From Streptomyces sp. TSRI0281 (GTDB lineage: Bacteria; Actinomycetota; Actinomycetes; Streptomycetales; Streptomycetaceae): a stretch of DNA of 64,000 nucleotides. Shown here piece after piece: positions 8,247 to 16,133 of the stretch. A program made the translations under genes and the position numbers. Where the stretch lies: assembly GCF_001905125.1 (NCBI RefSeq), contig NZ_LWLE01000034.1:220714-284713 (forward strand), read 5' to 3'. The notes beneath the pieces were generated by a model, which was not told where the DNA came from, did no database searches, and saw only the letters and a list, made by a program, of their open reading frames with translations. Position 1 is the first letter of the stretch. Each line of letters starts with the position of its first letter.

Positions 8247-8717
8247 ATGGCCCGAACCGAGTACTACGACGATCCGGACGCCCCCCAGCCGAACTCTCTG
8301 GTCGTGGCGGCCTCCGCCGTTGTCACCGATGGGGACGGCTGCGTACTCCTCCAACGGCGCAGGGACAACGATTTGTGGGCGCTGCCGGGCGGGGCGATGG
8401 ACATGGACGATTCCCTGCCCGGCACGGCTGTGCGCGAGGTCAAGGAGGAGACCGGCCTCGACGTCGAGATCACGGGCCTCGTCGGCACGTACACCGACCC
8501 CCGTCATGTCATCGCGTACAGCGACGGAGAGGTGCGGCGGCAGTTCAACGTCTGCTTCACCGCCCGAGTCGTCGGCGGCGCCCTAGCCATCTCGGAAGAG
8601 AGCACGGAACTCCGCTTCGTGGCGCGCGAAGAACTCGACTCGCTTCCCATGCACCACACGCAACGGTTGCGAATCAGGCACTTTCTGGAACATCGCGCCG
8701 CCCCGTACCTGGGGTAG
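8247..8717 (+). CDS. NUDIX hydrolase
   Basis: The 156-residue protein carries a NUDIX box at about residues 48-70. It reads GAMDMDD, then seven residues, then REVKEETGL. The first acidic position of the consensus (Glu) is Asp here, and the metal-binding REVKEE core is intact. The family hydrolyses nucleoside diphosphates linked to other groups (NTPs, ADP-ribose, NADH, capped RNA). The start ATG 8247 follows a ggaaggg site lying over the end of the upstream gene. It is the second gene of the HTH/DUF5919 operon, and co-occurrence of a ligand-type regulator with a nucleotide hydrolase suggests a shared nucleotide signal. It converges with the small recombinase. Confidence 0.85.
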   Translation: MARTEYYDDPDAPQPNSLVVAASAVVTDGDGCVLLQRRRDNDLWALPGGAMDMDDSLPGTAVREVKEETGLDVEITGLVGTYTDPRHVIAYSDGEVRRQFNVCFTARVVGGALAISEESTELRFVAREELDSLPMHHTQRLRIRHFLEHRAAPYLG

Positions 8718-8762
8718 GGACCACGAGCCGCCGACAAGAGGAAGCCTCACCGGCCAGGCGGA

Positions 8763-9341
8763 CTACCCCAGGTCGGCAAGCGCCCGGTACAGCGTCGCGC
8801 GGGACACCCCGAGAGCTTTGGCGATGGCTGTGACGCTCTCCCCCATGGCGCGGCGCGCCTTGGCCGCAGCGAGCTTGTCGGCGTCCATGACGGCGGGCCG
8901 CCCACCCGTTCGCCCCTGAGCGCGGGCAGCGTCCAGACCGGCGCGGGTCCGGTCCTTGATCAAGATGCGCTCGAACTCCGCCATCGCGCCCACCACTTGC
9001 AGCATGAGCCGTCCGTCCGGGGTGTTCGGTTCGATGCTCGCCAGCGCCCCCGTCAGCACCTTGAAGCCGACTCCCCGCGCGGCAAGCGCGTCCACCATGT
9101 TCACCAGGTCGATCAGCGAGCGGGCGAACCGGTCCAGCTTCCACACGCAGAGGGTGTCTCCGGGACGGACGTAGTCGAGCACGGCTGCGAGTTCGGGGCG
9201 GTCTGTGTTCTTCCCGCTCGCCTTGTCCGTGAAGATCCGGGCGCACCCCGCGTCGGTCAGCGCGTCATGCTGCAACTGCGCTTCCTGGTCGTCGGTGGAG
9301 ACTCGGGCGTAGCCGATGAGGTGTCCCGTGGTCGCGTCCAT
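8763..9341 (-). CDS. Small serine recombinase (resolvase/invertase family)
   Basis: The 192-residue protein has a resolvase catalytic domain with nucleophile Ser15 in GYARVSTDDQ, the conserved WKLDRFARS segment near residue 68, the long E helix around residues 105-135 and a C-terminal Hin-like HTH at about 165-187. Length and layout fit Tn3-type resolvases and DNA invertases. The start at 9341 faces a region with five copies of a YGTCTCANAAC half-site (9350-9473), which probably is its recombination and autoregulatory site. Having this enzyme beside a large serine integrase suggests a second, internal recombination function such as dimer resolution. Confidence 0.9.
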   Translation of the reverse strand: MDATTGHLIGYARVSTDDQEAQLQHDALTDAGCARIFTDKASGKNTDRPELAAVLDYVRPGDTLCVWKLDRFARSLIDLVNMVDALAARGVGFKVLTGALASIEPNTPDGRLMLQVVGAMAEFERILIKDRTRAGLDAARAQGRTGGRPAVMDADKLAAAKARRAMGESVTAIAKALGVSRATLYRALADLG

Positions 9342-9349
9342 GGCGAGAC

Positions 9350-9473
9350 TGTCTCATAACTCGTCTCAGAACCTCAAGTGATTTGGATAGGTTGTGAGAC
9401 GGGTTTTGCGACATACTTCCGGAGGCCGGGAGAGGGTGGCTGGATCGTCTCAATAACCATCGTTTGATAGACG
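9350..9473. other. Candidate res site of the small serine recombinase
   Basis: Five variants of one 11-12 base half-site lie just upstream of the recombinase start: tgtctcataac 9350-9360 (+), cgtctcagaac 9362-9372 (+), cgtctcacaac read on the minus strand 9391-9401, cgtctcaataac 9446-9457 (+) and cgtctatcaaac read on the minus strand 9462-9473. The TGTCTNATAA form resembles the half-site of Tn3/gamma-delta resolvases. Paired inverted half-sites suggest two or three subsites. The assignment is by pattern and position only. Confidence 0.55.
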
Positions 9474-9824
9474 CCTCGCCAACCGTCACGCACAGAAACT
9501 CCCCGCGCAAACAGACCAATCAGCCATGTGAGAGTTTTCCCTCCCTGCCGCTCTGACGGGAGGCATGGAGGGGGCACCTCCCTGGGCCCGCGTTCGGCGG
9601 TGCGGCAGCGAAAGCGGGCGCCCACGTTGACGTGATGACGGATGAGGCCCATGTTCTGTTTTTCTCTTATTTTTCTACGTGCAATCAAAAAAGTAGGAAG
9701 AATCGTCACTCCGTCATTGCTCTGCCGCCGAGAGAGCACCAAGCCGGCGACGCCCCCACGGGGCGATCGGGACCCGCCACCAGGTTCTCCCCGGCAACGG
9801 GCCGTGAACGGCGCTCAGGCAGGC
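9474..9824. other. Non-coding stretch between the two recombinase genes
   Basis: About 350 bases with no convincing gene. It contains the most AT-rich patch of the neighbourhood (about 9650-9705, ttttctcttatttttct and caatcaaaaaag), consistent with imported DNA. An open minus-strand frame across 9374-9742 has no ribosome site or family features and I do not call it. Confidence 0.5.
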
Positions 9825-11366
9825 TCAGGCGGCCGTATGTCCCTGCCGCTGGGCCCTCGCGCCCTGCAAGTCGATCGACAGGCGTTCCAGTGCGCGGCGT
9901 TTCATGTCCGCCGGGCGGCCACCTCGCTGACCCTTCGCGCACTCCAGCCGGGTTCCGGTGTCGAGCAGCATGAACCGCCGTTCCCGGGCGTCGGCGATCC
10001 TCCAGTAATCGGCGTAGGTCTTCCCTGTGGGAACCAGCTCCGTGCGTTCCTTCTGTACCGGAGTTGCTTCCAGGGCCTCGGCGCGGCCCTCCAGTGCGTC
10101 CACCTGCTCCTGCCAGATGGCGAGACCGACACGTGATCGCCGCGATTCGCGAACGGCGTACAGCTCGCGGAGTTCGGTGGTGATCTCCTCCAGTTCGGGG
10201 CGGGGGTCGTAACCGGGGTACGTAACCCGTTCCAGTACGGGGAATCCTCCCCACTCCTTCAGGAACTCCCGTTCCGCGTAATCCTCCACCCAGTCGGTCT
10301 TGATCGCTGCGGAAGCCTCGCAGGGAAGTCCCTTGGTGCGGGCCCGGCAGACGTAGACCGAGTAGCTGTGTGCGGGGACCCGGTACATGCGGCCCTTGCA
10401 TGAGGCGCAGTGCAGAACGCCGAGCAGGAGCGCGCCGGTGTCCTTCCGGGTCCCGGTGGCCCCCTTGGGGCGTCCACCAAGGGAGGTCTTGATCTCCTCG
10501 AACCGGTCTCGCGTCAGGATCGGGTCGGAGGTGATGCTCACCGGCAGGCCGTTGCGGTCCCGGACAACGGAACCCGCGTAGGTCTGGTGGCCGAGGAGTG
10601 ACGGGGACAGCAGCACGCGTTTAACGGTCTGGCCGACCCACTTGCGCCCCTTCGGGTTCCGCCCTTGCCGAACGTCGTTCCAATCGCGAGGCGTCAAGAT
10701 GCTTTCGCTGTTCAGATGGAACGCGATGGCGTTCGGAGCGTTGCCGTCCAGCAGCATCCGGATCATCGTCTCGATGGCTTCCACGCGCTTCGGGTCCTGG
10801 GCCAGGGTCCACCCTTCGCCGGCTGGACGCTGCACGGGTGCGTATCCGTACGGCGGGAGCCCTCCGGAGTACCGTCCCATCGCCCGCAGCGCCGCATTGG
10901 CGCTCGTGACGCGCTCCTTGATGGCCTGGCTCTCCATCTGCGCGGCGAAGGCCAGCAGCATGGTGATCAATTCGGACATGATCGAGGTCATGTCCAGTTC
11001 CAGCGAGCTGCCTCCCGGGCCCTCCGCGAAGACCAGGCGCTTGCCGTGGCGCTTCGCCCAGCGCGTCAGCTCGGCCATGTCACCCATGGAGCGGACGGCG
11101 CGGTCGAGCCGCCACCAGACGATCACGTCGAAGTCGTCGGGTCTGGCCAGCCAGTCGCCCAGTTCCGGCCGTTCGAACGGAGTCGTCCGGGTGGCGGAGA
11201 CGTCCAGGTCCTCCGCGTAGCCGACGACCTCGGCTCCAAGGCGTCTGGCTTCCGCCTCACCGGCTTCCCGCTGGCGCTTGGGTGATGTCGATTCGTCGGT
11301 CCTGACGCTCAGTCGCACCGCGATAAGTGCCCGCAGCCCGGGGCGGTCGTTGTTCGTATTGATCAT
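9825..11366 (-). CDS. Large serine integrase
   Basis: The 513-residue protein is a large serine recombinase like the integrases of phiC31-type phages and actinomycete integrative elements. It has a catalytic domain (about residues 12-160) with nucleophile Ser20 in VRLSVRTDE and the VWWRLDRAVRS helix segment. A recombinase domain (about 175-290, with SGGLPPYGYAP) follows, then a zinc ribbon (CASCKGRMY near 325 and a distal CRARTKGLPC), then a coiled-coil stretch (about 385-430). It catalyses attP x attB integration and, with a directionality factor, excision. The start ATG 11366 has a gagaggggg site on the minus strand. The start faces the right attachment site only about 50 bases away, as expected. 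Confidence 0.92.
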   Translation of the reverse strand: MINTNNDRPGLRALIAVRLSVRTDESTSPKRQREAGEAEARRLGAEVVGYAEDLDVSATRTTPFERPELGDWLARPDDFDVIVWWRLDRAVRSMGDMAELTRWAKRHGKRLVFAEGPGGSSLELDMTSIMSELITMLLAFAAQMESQAIKERVTSANAALRAMGRYSGGLPPYGYAPVQRPAGEGWTLAQDPKRVEAIETMIRMLLDGNAPNAIAFHLNSESILTPRDWNDVRQGRNPKGRKWVGQTVKRVLLSPSLLGHQTYAGSVVRDRNGLPVSITSDPILTRDRFEEIKTSLGGRPKGATGTRKDTGALLLGVLHCASCKGRMYRVPAHSYSVYVCRARTKGLPCEASAAIKTDWVEDYAEREFLKEWGGFPVLERVTYPGYDPRPELEEITTELRELYAVRESRRSRVGLAIWQEQVDALEGRAEALEATPVQKERTELVPTGKTYADYWRIADARERRFMLLDTGTRLECAKGQRGGRPADMKRRALERLSIDLQGARAQRQGHTAA

Positions 11367-11411
11367 GCGAATCCCCCTCTCGAGGCAAACTGTATCTTTA
11401 TTTCAATGGGC

Positions 11412-11416
11412 TGGCG
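11412..11416. other. Candidate attR core
   Basis: TGGCG here begins the displaced host xth 3' end. To its left lies AT-rich element sequence (tgtatctttatttcaatg). It pairs with the attL core at 6795-6799. Confidence 0.5.
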
Positions 11417-11542
11417 GATCGACTACCAGCTGCCACCCCGGGGCTCGCCGCTCGCGCGGTGAAGGCATGGGTCGAGCGGGCCGCCACGCACGAGGAGCGG
11501 TGGAGCGACCACGCGCCGGTGGCCGTCGTGTACGAAAGATGA
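11412..11542 (+). pseudogene. Displaced, frameshifted 3' end of the original xth gene
   Basis: Translation from the core gives WRIDYQL, then after a one-base frame correction near 11430 it gives ATPGLAARAVKAWVER and so on through RWSDHAPVAVVYER to a TGA at 11540-11542. Aligned without gaps to the last 43 residues of the intact xth, 28 residues are identical. The fragment is 131 bases and the intact 3' end is 132, exactly one base more, so a single-base deletion explains the frame break. It has no start codon or promoter of its own in frame, so it is not expected to be expressed. Confidence 0.85.
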
Positions 11543-11812
11543 GGCGCGGGGTGTTCCCGGCGGATTCGCGCCGTTTTCCGGCGTTTCTCCGCGTTTCCCG
11601 GCGTAGTGAACTCCCGTGATCGGTAGGTGAGTTCCGGCCATATCCGGCTGTGTGTCACCTGTCGTAGACCGCGTGCGGGTTCGTGCCGTACCGCTGATCG
11701 CGTTCTGCCGGAGCGGTGGGGCGCGGGCGGCGAACGTGCCGATCCGGGGCGCCGGTGAGGGATGGCTCATCGTGCAGGGCGAGGCGATACCGGGTCAGCC
11801 AAGGGCTGCCTC
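11543..11812. other. Intergenic region right of the element
   Basis: About 270 bases between the xth remnant and the convergent end of the MerR gene. Only short cggcg-rich repeats around 11550-11612 (gttttccggcgtttctccgc) are visible. I see no gene, RNA or clear terminator. Confidence 0.4.
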
Positions 11813-12529
11813 TCAGTGCCCCGGAGAGCCGGACCCGGCCGGTCCGTCCTCCGTCGCCGCCCTCGGGGGCTGGGTGCCGTCCTCGCGGCGCAGTCGGCGG
11901 TCCAGGGCCATGGACAGTTCCGCGTCCACCACCGCGCGTGCGAGGGGGCGGAGTTGGGCCGGTTCGGTCTCCGCTGTGTGGGCATGCAGTACCCGGACGA
12001 AGATTTCGGCGAGAGCGTCCGCGTGCTCACGGACGCGGCGGCCCGAGGAGAGCACCGTGGAGAGCGGCACCCCTTCCCGTACCAATTCCGCCGACACTTC
12101 CAGCAGACGCCGGCTGATGTGGACGATCTCGTCGCCGTCGGTGGCGAGATAGCCCAGGTCGAGGGCGGTGGCGAGGTTCTCCGGGGTGACCTCGCCCTCG
12201 AAGTAGTCGGCGAGCTGTTCCGGAGTGAGCCGGACCGGGGTCTCCTCGGTCGGTTCGCCCAGGCCCAGCACTTCGGCCACATCGCGCCCGCTCTCGAAGG
12301 TGGCGGCGAGATCGGCGATGCCGTTGAGGGTGTGCCCCCGCTCCAGCAGGCCGGTGATGGTGCGCAGACGGGCCAGATGGTGGTCGTCGTACCAGGCGAT
12401 ACGGCCTTCCCGGCGGGGTGGCGGGATCAGGCCGCGTTCCCGGTAGAAGCGCAGGGTCCGCACGGTGATGCCGGCCTCTTTGGCCAGCTCCTCCATGCGG
12501 TATTCACGGTGCTCAAGTCCTTCGGCCAC
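11813..12529 (-). CDS. MerR family transcriptional regulator
   Basis: The 238-residue protein begins with the MerR winged-helix: YRMEELAKEAGITVRTLRFY (residues 10-29), then RERGLIPPPRREGRI and YDDHHLARLRTI. A helical dimerisation segment and an unrecognised ligand-type C-terminal domain follow. No cysteine-based metal site is obvious, so it more likely senses an organic molecule. It diverges from the monooxygenase operon at 12665 and probably controls it from the shared 135-base region. A dyad GTTGTACC/GGTAAC at 12544-12559 could be its site. Confidence 0.88.
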   Translation of the reverse strand: MAEGLEHREYRMEELAKEAGITVRTLRFYRERGLIPPPRREGRIAWYDDHHLARLRTITGLLERGHTLNGIADLAATFESGRDVAEVLGLGEPTEETPVRLTPEQLADYFEGEVTPENLATALDLGYLATDGDEIVHISRRLLEVSAELVREGVPLSTVLSSGRRVREHADALAEIFVRVLHAHTAETEPAQLRPLARAVVDAELSMALDRRLRREDGTQPPRAATEDGPAGSGSPGH

Positions 12530-12543
12530 AGGGGCACCCTATG

Positions 12544-12559
12544 TTGTACCGCCGGTAAC
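12544..12559. promoter_or_regulatory. Candidate MerR operator between divergent genes
   Basis: The sequence gttgtaccgccggtaac has imperfect inverted arms (gtt-gtacc / ggtaac), lies just upstream of the merR start and about 105 bases before the monooxygenase start. MerR proteins bind dyads in stretched promoter spacers. The case rests on symmetry and position only. Confidence 0.35.
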
Positions 12560-12664
12560 TTTCCTTGGTTCGCCCCCTACCCATCAGTACGGGGCTGCTC
12601 TACTCTCCCAACAGTGCCAGTGATTGCTGGCAGAGTCGTGTGACGTAATGCGGGAGGCGGCACC

Positions 12665-14200
12665 ATGGCCCAGCACGAGCATGTACGCGTGGCGGTGATC
12701 GGATCCGGATTCGGGGGCCTCGGGGCCGCGGTCCGGCTGCGCCGTGAGGGCATCACGGATTTCGTCGTCCTGGAACGGGCCGGTTCCGTCGGAGGCACCT
12801 GGCGCGACAACAGCTATCCGGGCTGCGCCTGCGATGTGCCGTCCCACCTCTACTCGTTCTCGTTCGCGCCCAACCCCGACTGGCCGCGCACCTTCTCCGG
12901 ACAGCGGCACATCCGGGCGTATCTGGAGCATGTCGCCGACACCTTCGGGCTCCGCCCGCATCTCCGGCTCAACCATGAAGTGACCATGATGCGCTGGGAC
13001 AACGACGAGCTGCACTGGGTGATCGAGTCCGCCAACGGGACCACGATCGTCGCCGATACCGTCGTCTCCGCGACCGGTCCGCTCTCCGACCCGAAGATGC
13101 CGGACATCCCCGGGCTCGCCGAATTCCCCGGCAAGGTCTTCCACTCCGCGCGGTGGGACCACGACTACGACCTGACCGGCAAGCGGGTCGCGATGATCGG
13201 CACCGGCGCCTCCGCCATACAGATAGTCCCGGCGATCCAGCCGAAGGCCGGCCGGGTGACCCTCTTCCAGCGCACCCCGCCCTGGGTCATGCCGCGCATG
13301 GACCGGACCATAAGCGGCGCCGAACGCTGGCTGCACCGCGCGATCCCCGTCACCGGCACCGCCCGCCGCGGACTGCTGTGGGGCATCCGGGAGTTGCAGG
13401 TCAGCGCCTTCACCAAGCACCCGGACCAGCTGGGCCTGGTGGAGAGGATAGCCAAGTCCAACATCGCCCGGTCCATCAAGGACCCCGCCCTGCGGGCCAA
13501 GCTGACCCCCTCGTACCGCATCGGCTGCAAGCGCATCCTGCTCTCCAGCGCCTACTACCCGGCGCTCGCCCAGCCCAATGTCGATGTGGTCGCCTCCGGA
13601 CTCACCGAGGTGCGCGGCTCCACGGTCGTCGCGGCCGACGGTACGGAGACCGAGGTCGACGCGATCATCTTCGGCACCGGCTTCCACGTCACGGACATGC
13701 CGATCGCCGACCGGGTCGTCGGCGCGGAGGGCATCACGCTCGCCGAGCACTGGAAGAACGGCATGACGTCGCTGCGCGGCGCGACCGCGGCCGGCTTCCC
13801 CAACTGGATGACGATCATCGGGCCGAACACCGGGCTCGGAAACTCCTCCATGATCCTCATGATCGAGTCCCAGCTGAACTACATGGCCGACTATCTGCGT
13901 CAGTTGGACGTCCTGGGCGGCCGGGCGGCACTCGGTGCGCGCACCTCGGCCGTCACGGCGTGGAACCACCGGGTCCAGGAGCGGATGAAGCGGACCGTGT
14001 GGAACACCGGCGGCTGCACCAGCTGGTACCTGGACGCCGAAGGACGCAACACGACGGTCTGGCCGGGCACGACGAGCGAGTTCCGCAAGGAGACCCGGAC
14101 CGTGGACCTGGCGGAGTACGAGGTCATCCGGATTCCCCGGCGGACCGTCCCCGCCCAGGCCCGCGCCGCGGCGCCCGTCGCCGAGGAGATCGCGGGATGA
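12665..14200 (+). CDS. Flavin-dependent monooxygenase (Baeyer-Villiger / FMO type)
   Basis: The 511-residue enzyme has an FAD-binding VIGSGFGGLGAA motif at residues 11-22 followed by an acidic LER strand end. It has the BVMO fingerprint FPGKVFHSARWD (about 154-165, FxGxxxHxxxWD) and a second dinucleotide site VAMIGTGASAIQ for NADPH. The family inserts oxygen next to ketones or oxidises heteroatoms in the cytoplasm. It is the first of three overlapping genes (monooxygenase, hydrolase, SDR). That set could oxidise an alcohol to a ketone, convert it to an ester and hydrolyse the ester; this pathway is inferred from family knowledge. Start ATG 12665 follows a gggaggcgg site. Confidence 0.9.
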   Translation: MAQHEHVRVAVIGSGFGGLGAAVRLRREGITDFVVLERAGSVGGTWRDNSYPGCACDVPSHLYSFSFAPNPDWPRTFSGQRHIRAYLEHVADTFGLRPHLRLNHEVTMMRWDNDELHWVIESANGTTIVADTVVSATGPLSDPKMPDIPGLAEFPGKVFHSARWDHDYDLTGKRVAMIGTGASAIQIVPAIQPKAGRVTLFQRTPPWVMPRMDRTISGAERWLHRAIPVTGTARRGLLWGIRELQVSAFTKHPDQLGLVERIAKSNIARSIKDPALRAKLTPSYRIGCKRILLSSAYYPALAQPNVDVVASGLTEVRGSTVVAADGTETEVDAIIFGTGFHVTDMPIADRVVGAEGITLAEHWKNGMTSLRGATAAGFPNWMTIIGPNTGLGNSSMILMIESQLNYMADYLRQLDVLGGRAALGARTSAVTAWNHRVQERMKRTVWNTGGCTSWYLDAEGRNTTVWPGTTSEFRKETRTVDLAEYEVIRIPRRTVPAQARAAAPVAEEIAG

Positions 14201-15153
14201 GCCGGCTGCTGCGACGTGAGGCGGCACGTCAGGTGCCCGCCGCCCCGGTACCCGAACGGGTACTGCCCGCCGTCTCGGCCGACGGCTCCCGCATCCATGT
14301 CGAACTGCACGGCCCCGAGGACGCCCCCGCGGTGGTGCTGGCGCACGGCTGGACCTGTAGCACGCACTTCTGGGCCGCCCAGATCCGGGACCTGGCCGTC
14401 GACCACCGGGTCATCGCCTACGACCAGCGCGGTCACGGCCTGACCCCCGCGGCGGCGGGGCCCGGCGGATACAGCACGCACGCGCTGGCCGACGACCTCG
14501 AAGCGGTGCTGGCGGCCACCCTCGCACCGGGACGCAGAGCGGTGCTCGCCGGGCACTCCATGGGCGGGATGACGCTGATGGCCGCCTCCCGGCGACCGGG
14601 GCTGCGCGAGCACGCCGCCGCCGTCCTGCTGTGCAGCACCGGCAGCTCGCGGCTGGTCTCCGAGGCGCTCGTCGTACCGATCCGGCCAGGAGGTGTACGG
14701 ACCCGGGCGACCCGCGCGATCCTGGGAGCACGGGCGCCGCTCGGACCCGTCACGCCGGTCTCCAGGAAGGTCCTGAAATACGGCACGATGGGTCCTGGTT
14801 CGGCCCCGGAACGGGTCGAGGCATGCGCCCGCATCGTGCACGCGTGTCCGAGAAAGGCCCGGGTGGCCTGGGGGCACGTGCTCGCGGAGCTGGACCTGGA
14901 CGCGGGCGTGCGGGGGCTGCGGGTACCGACCGCGGTGATCGCGGGCACGGCCGACCGGCTGACCCCGCCGGTCCACGCGCGCGCCATCGCCGCCGCGCTG
15001 CCCCAGTGCCTCGGCCTGACCGAGCTCACCGGCATGGGGCACATGACTCCGGTCGAGGCCCCGGAAGCGGTCACGGCCCGGATCCGGGAACTTGTCGTGC
15101 GGTACATCGCGGTGGACGGGGCCGGTACGGCCGAGAAGGAGGAGGTCGCATGA
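14197..15153 (+). CDS. Alpha/beta hydrolase of the monooxygenase operon
   Basis: The 318-residue protein has an oxyanion segment LAHGWTC near residue 50, nucleophile elbow AGHSMGGM near residue 123, a late acid in IAGTADRLTPP and catalytic His in GMGHMTPVEAPE. Its ATG overlaps the monooxygenase stop (ATGA at 14197-14200), so the two are translationally coupled. In BVMO operons such a hydrolase commonly cleaves the ester or lactone product. The N-terminal 30 residues are basic and precede the core domain. Confidence 0.88.
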   Translation: MSRLLRREAARQVPAAPVPERVLPAVSADGSRIHVELHGPEDAPAVVLAHGWTCSTHFWAAQIRDLAVDHRVIAYDQRGHGLTPAAAGPGGYSTHALADDLEAVLAATLAPGRRAVLAGHSMGGMTLMAASRRPGLREHAAAVLLCSTGSSRLVSEALVVPIRPGGVRTRATRAILGARAPLGPVTPVSRKVLKYGTMGPGSAPERVEACARIVHACPRKARVAWGHVLAELDLDAGVRGLRVPTAVIAGTADRLTPPVHARAIAAALPQCLGLTELTGMGHMTPVEAPEAVTARIRELVVRYIAVDGAGTAEKEEVA

Positions 15154-16034
15154 GCGGCAGGCGGAGTCTCGAAGGACAGGTCGTCGTCGTCACCGGCGCG
15201 GCGCGGGGCGTGGGCGAACTGCTGGCCCGCAAACTCTCGGCGCGGGGCGCGACGCTGGCGCTGGTCGGACTGGAACCGGACGAGCTGAAGAAGGTCTCCG
15301 AGCGGCTGCACGGGGAGAGCGACCACTGGTTCGCCGATGTCACCGACCATGTGGCGATGGCACGGGTCGCCGAGGAGATCAAGGCACGCTTCGGCAAGAT
15401 CGACGTCGTCGTCGCCAACGCGGGCGTCGCCTCGGGCGGGCCGTTCATCGACTCCGACCCGGAGGCGTGGCGGCGGGTCATCGAGGTCAACCTGATCGGT
15501 GGCGCGGTGACCGCGCGGGCGTTCCTGCCAGTACTGATGGAGAGCCGCGGGTACTTCCTCCAGATAGCGTCACTGGCCGCGATCACCCCGGCGCCGATGA
15601 TGACCGCCTACTGCGCGTCCAAGTCGGGCGTGGAGGCGTTCGCGCACAGCCTGCGTGCCGAGGTCGGCTACCGGGGCGTCCGGGTCGGGGTCGGCTATCT
15701 GTCCTGGACGGACACCGACATGGTGCGGGGCGCCGACGAGGACGACGTGATGCGTGAGCTGCGCCAGCGGCTGCCCTGGCCGTCGAACCGTACGTACCCG
15801 CTGGGTCCGGCCGTGGACCGGATCGTGGCCGGCGTCGAACGGCGCTCCCCGCATGTGTACGCCCAATGGTGGCTGCGCGGGATGCAGTCGGTGCGTGGCT
15901 GTCTGCCGTCCCTCATCGGAGTGGTCGGGCAGCGCGAGATGAAGAGGTTCGGGCCGCGGCTGGAAGGCGTCTCCAAGGGGCTGGTGGGGGCCGGGGGAGC
16001 GGCGGACCAGGATGCGCGCACGTTGCGTAGGTGA
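15150..16034 (+). CDS. Short-chain dehydrogenase/reductase of the monooxygenase operon
   Basis: The 294-residue protein has the SDR cofactor motif TGAARGVGE near residue 16, an ADVTD strand, VANAG near residue 88 and the catalytic YCASK (Tyr-x-x-x-Lys) near residue 152 with the upstream Ser in IASLAA. It is an NAD(P)-dependent oxidoreductase. ATG 15150 overlaps the hydrolase stop (ATGA) and has a strong ggaggagg site at 15138-15145. The C-terminal 70 residues extend past the usual SDR length and include RGMQSVRGCLPSLIG, as in the longer SDRs that act with lipid-like substrates. The substrate is unknown. Confidence 0.88.
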   Translation: MSGRRSLEGQVVVVTGAARGVGELLARKLSARGATLALVGLEPDELKKVSERLHGESDHWFADVTDHVAMARVAEEIKARFGKIDVVVANAGVASGGPFIDSDPEAWRRVIEVNLIGGAVTARAFLPVLMESRGYFLQIASLAAITPAPMMTAYCASKSGVEAFAHSLRAEVGYRGVRVGVGYLSWTDTDMVRGADEDDVMRELRQRLPWPSNRTYPLGPAVDRIVAGVERRSPHVYAQWWLRGMQSVRGCLPSLIGVVGQREMKRFGPRLEGVSKGLVGAGGAADQDARTLRR

Positions 16035-16133
16035 TCGAAATGCGGTGAATGTCGTGCCGTGCGAGGCTGGGCGGGGCCCTTCAGGGGGCCTCCCCCCCCC
16101 ACGTACCCCACGCACCCCACAGGAGTGAACGGC

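Larger units (their letters stand above)
6795..11416. mobile_element. Integrated element (about 4.6 kb) within the 3' end of xth
   Basis: The left boundary is placed at TGGCG 6795-6799 inside xth and the right boundary at TGGCG 11412-11416, where a displaced xth 3' end begins. Between them lie two small minus-strand genes, an HTH/DUF5919 regulator, a NUDIX hydrolase, a small serine recombinase with a candidate res region, and a large serine integrase next to the right end. An integrase adjacent to the attachment site and insertion into a housekeeping gene are typical of serine-integrase elements. No transfer, replication or structural phage genes are seen, so it is either a mini-element or a deleted remnant. 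The exact crossover dinucleotide cannot be fixed from this sequence. Confidence 0.75.

Noticed and set aside
9374..9742. A 122-codon minus-strand frame between the recombinases
   Set aside because: It overlaps the res-like half-sites, has mixed codon use and no family features.
6795..11416. A complete prophage or conjugative element
   Set aside because: No portal, capsid, terminase, tail, replication or FtsK/Tra-type transfer gene is found between the proposed ends.
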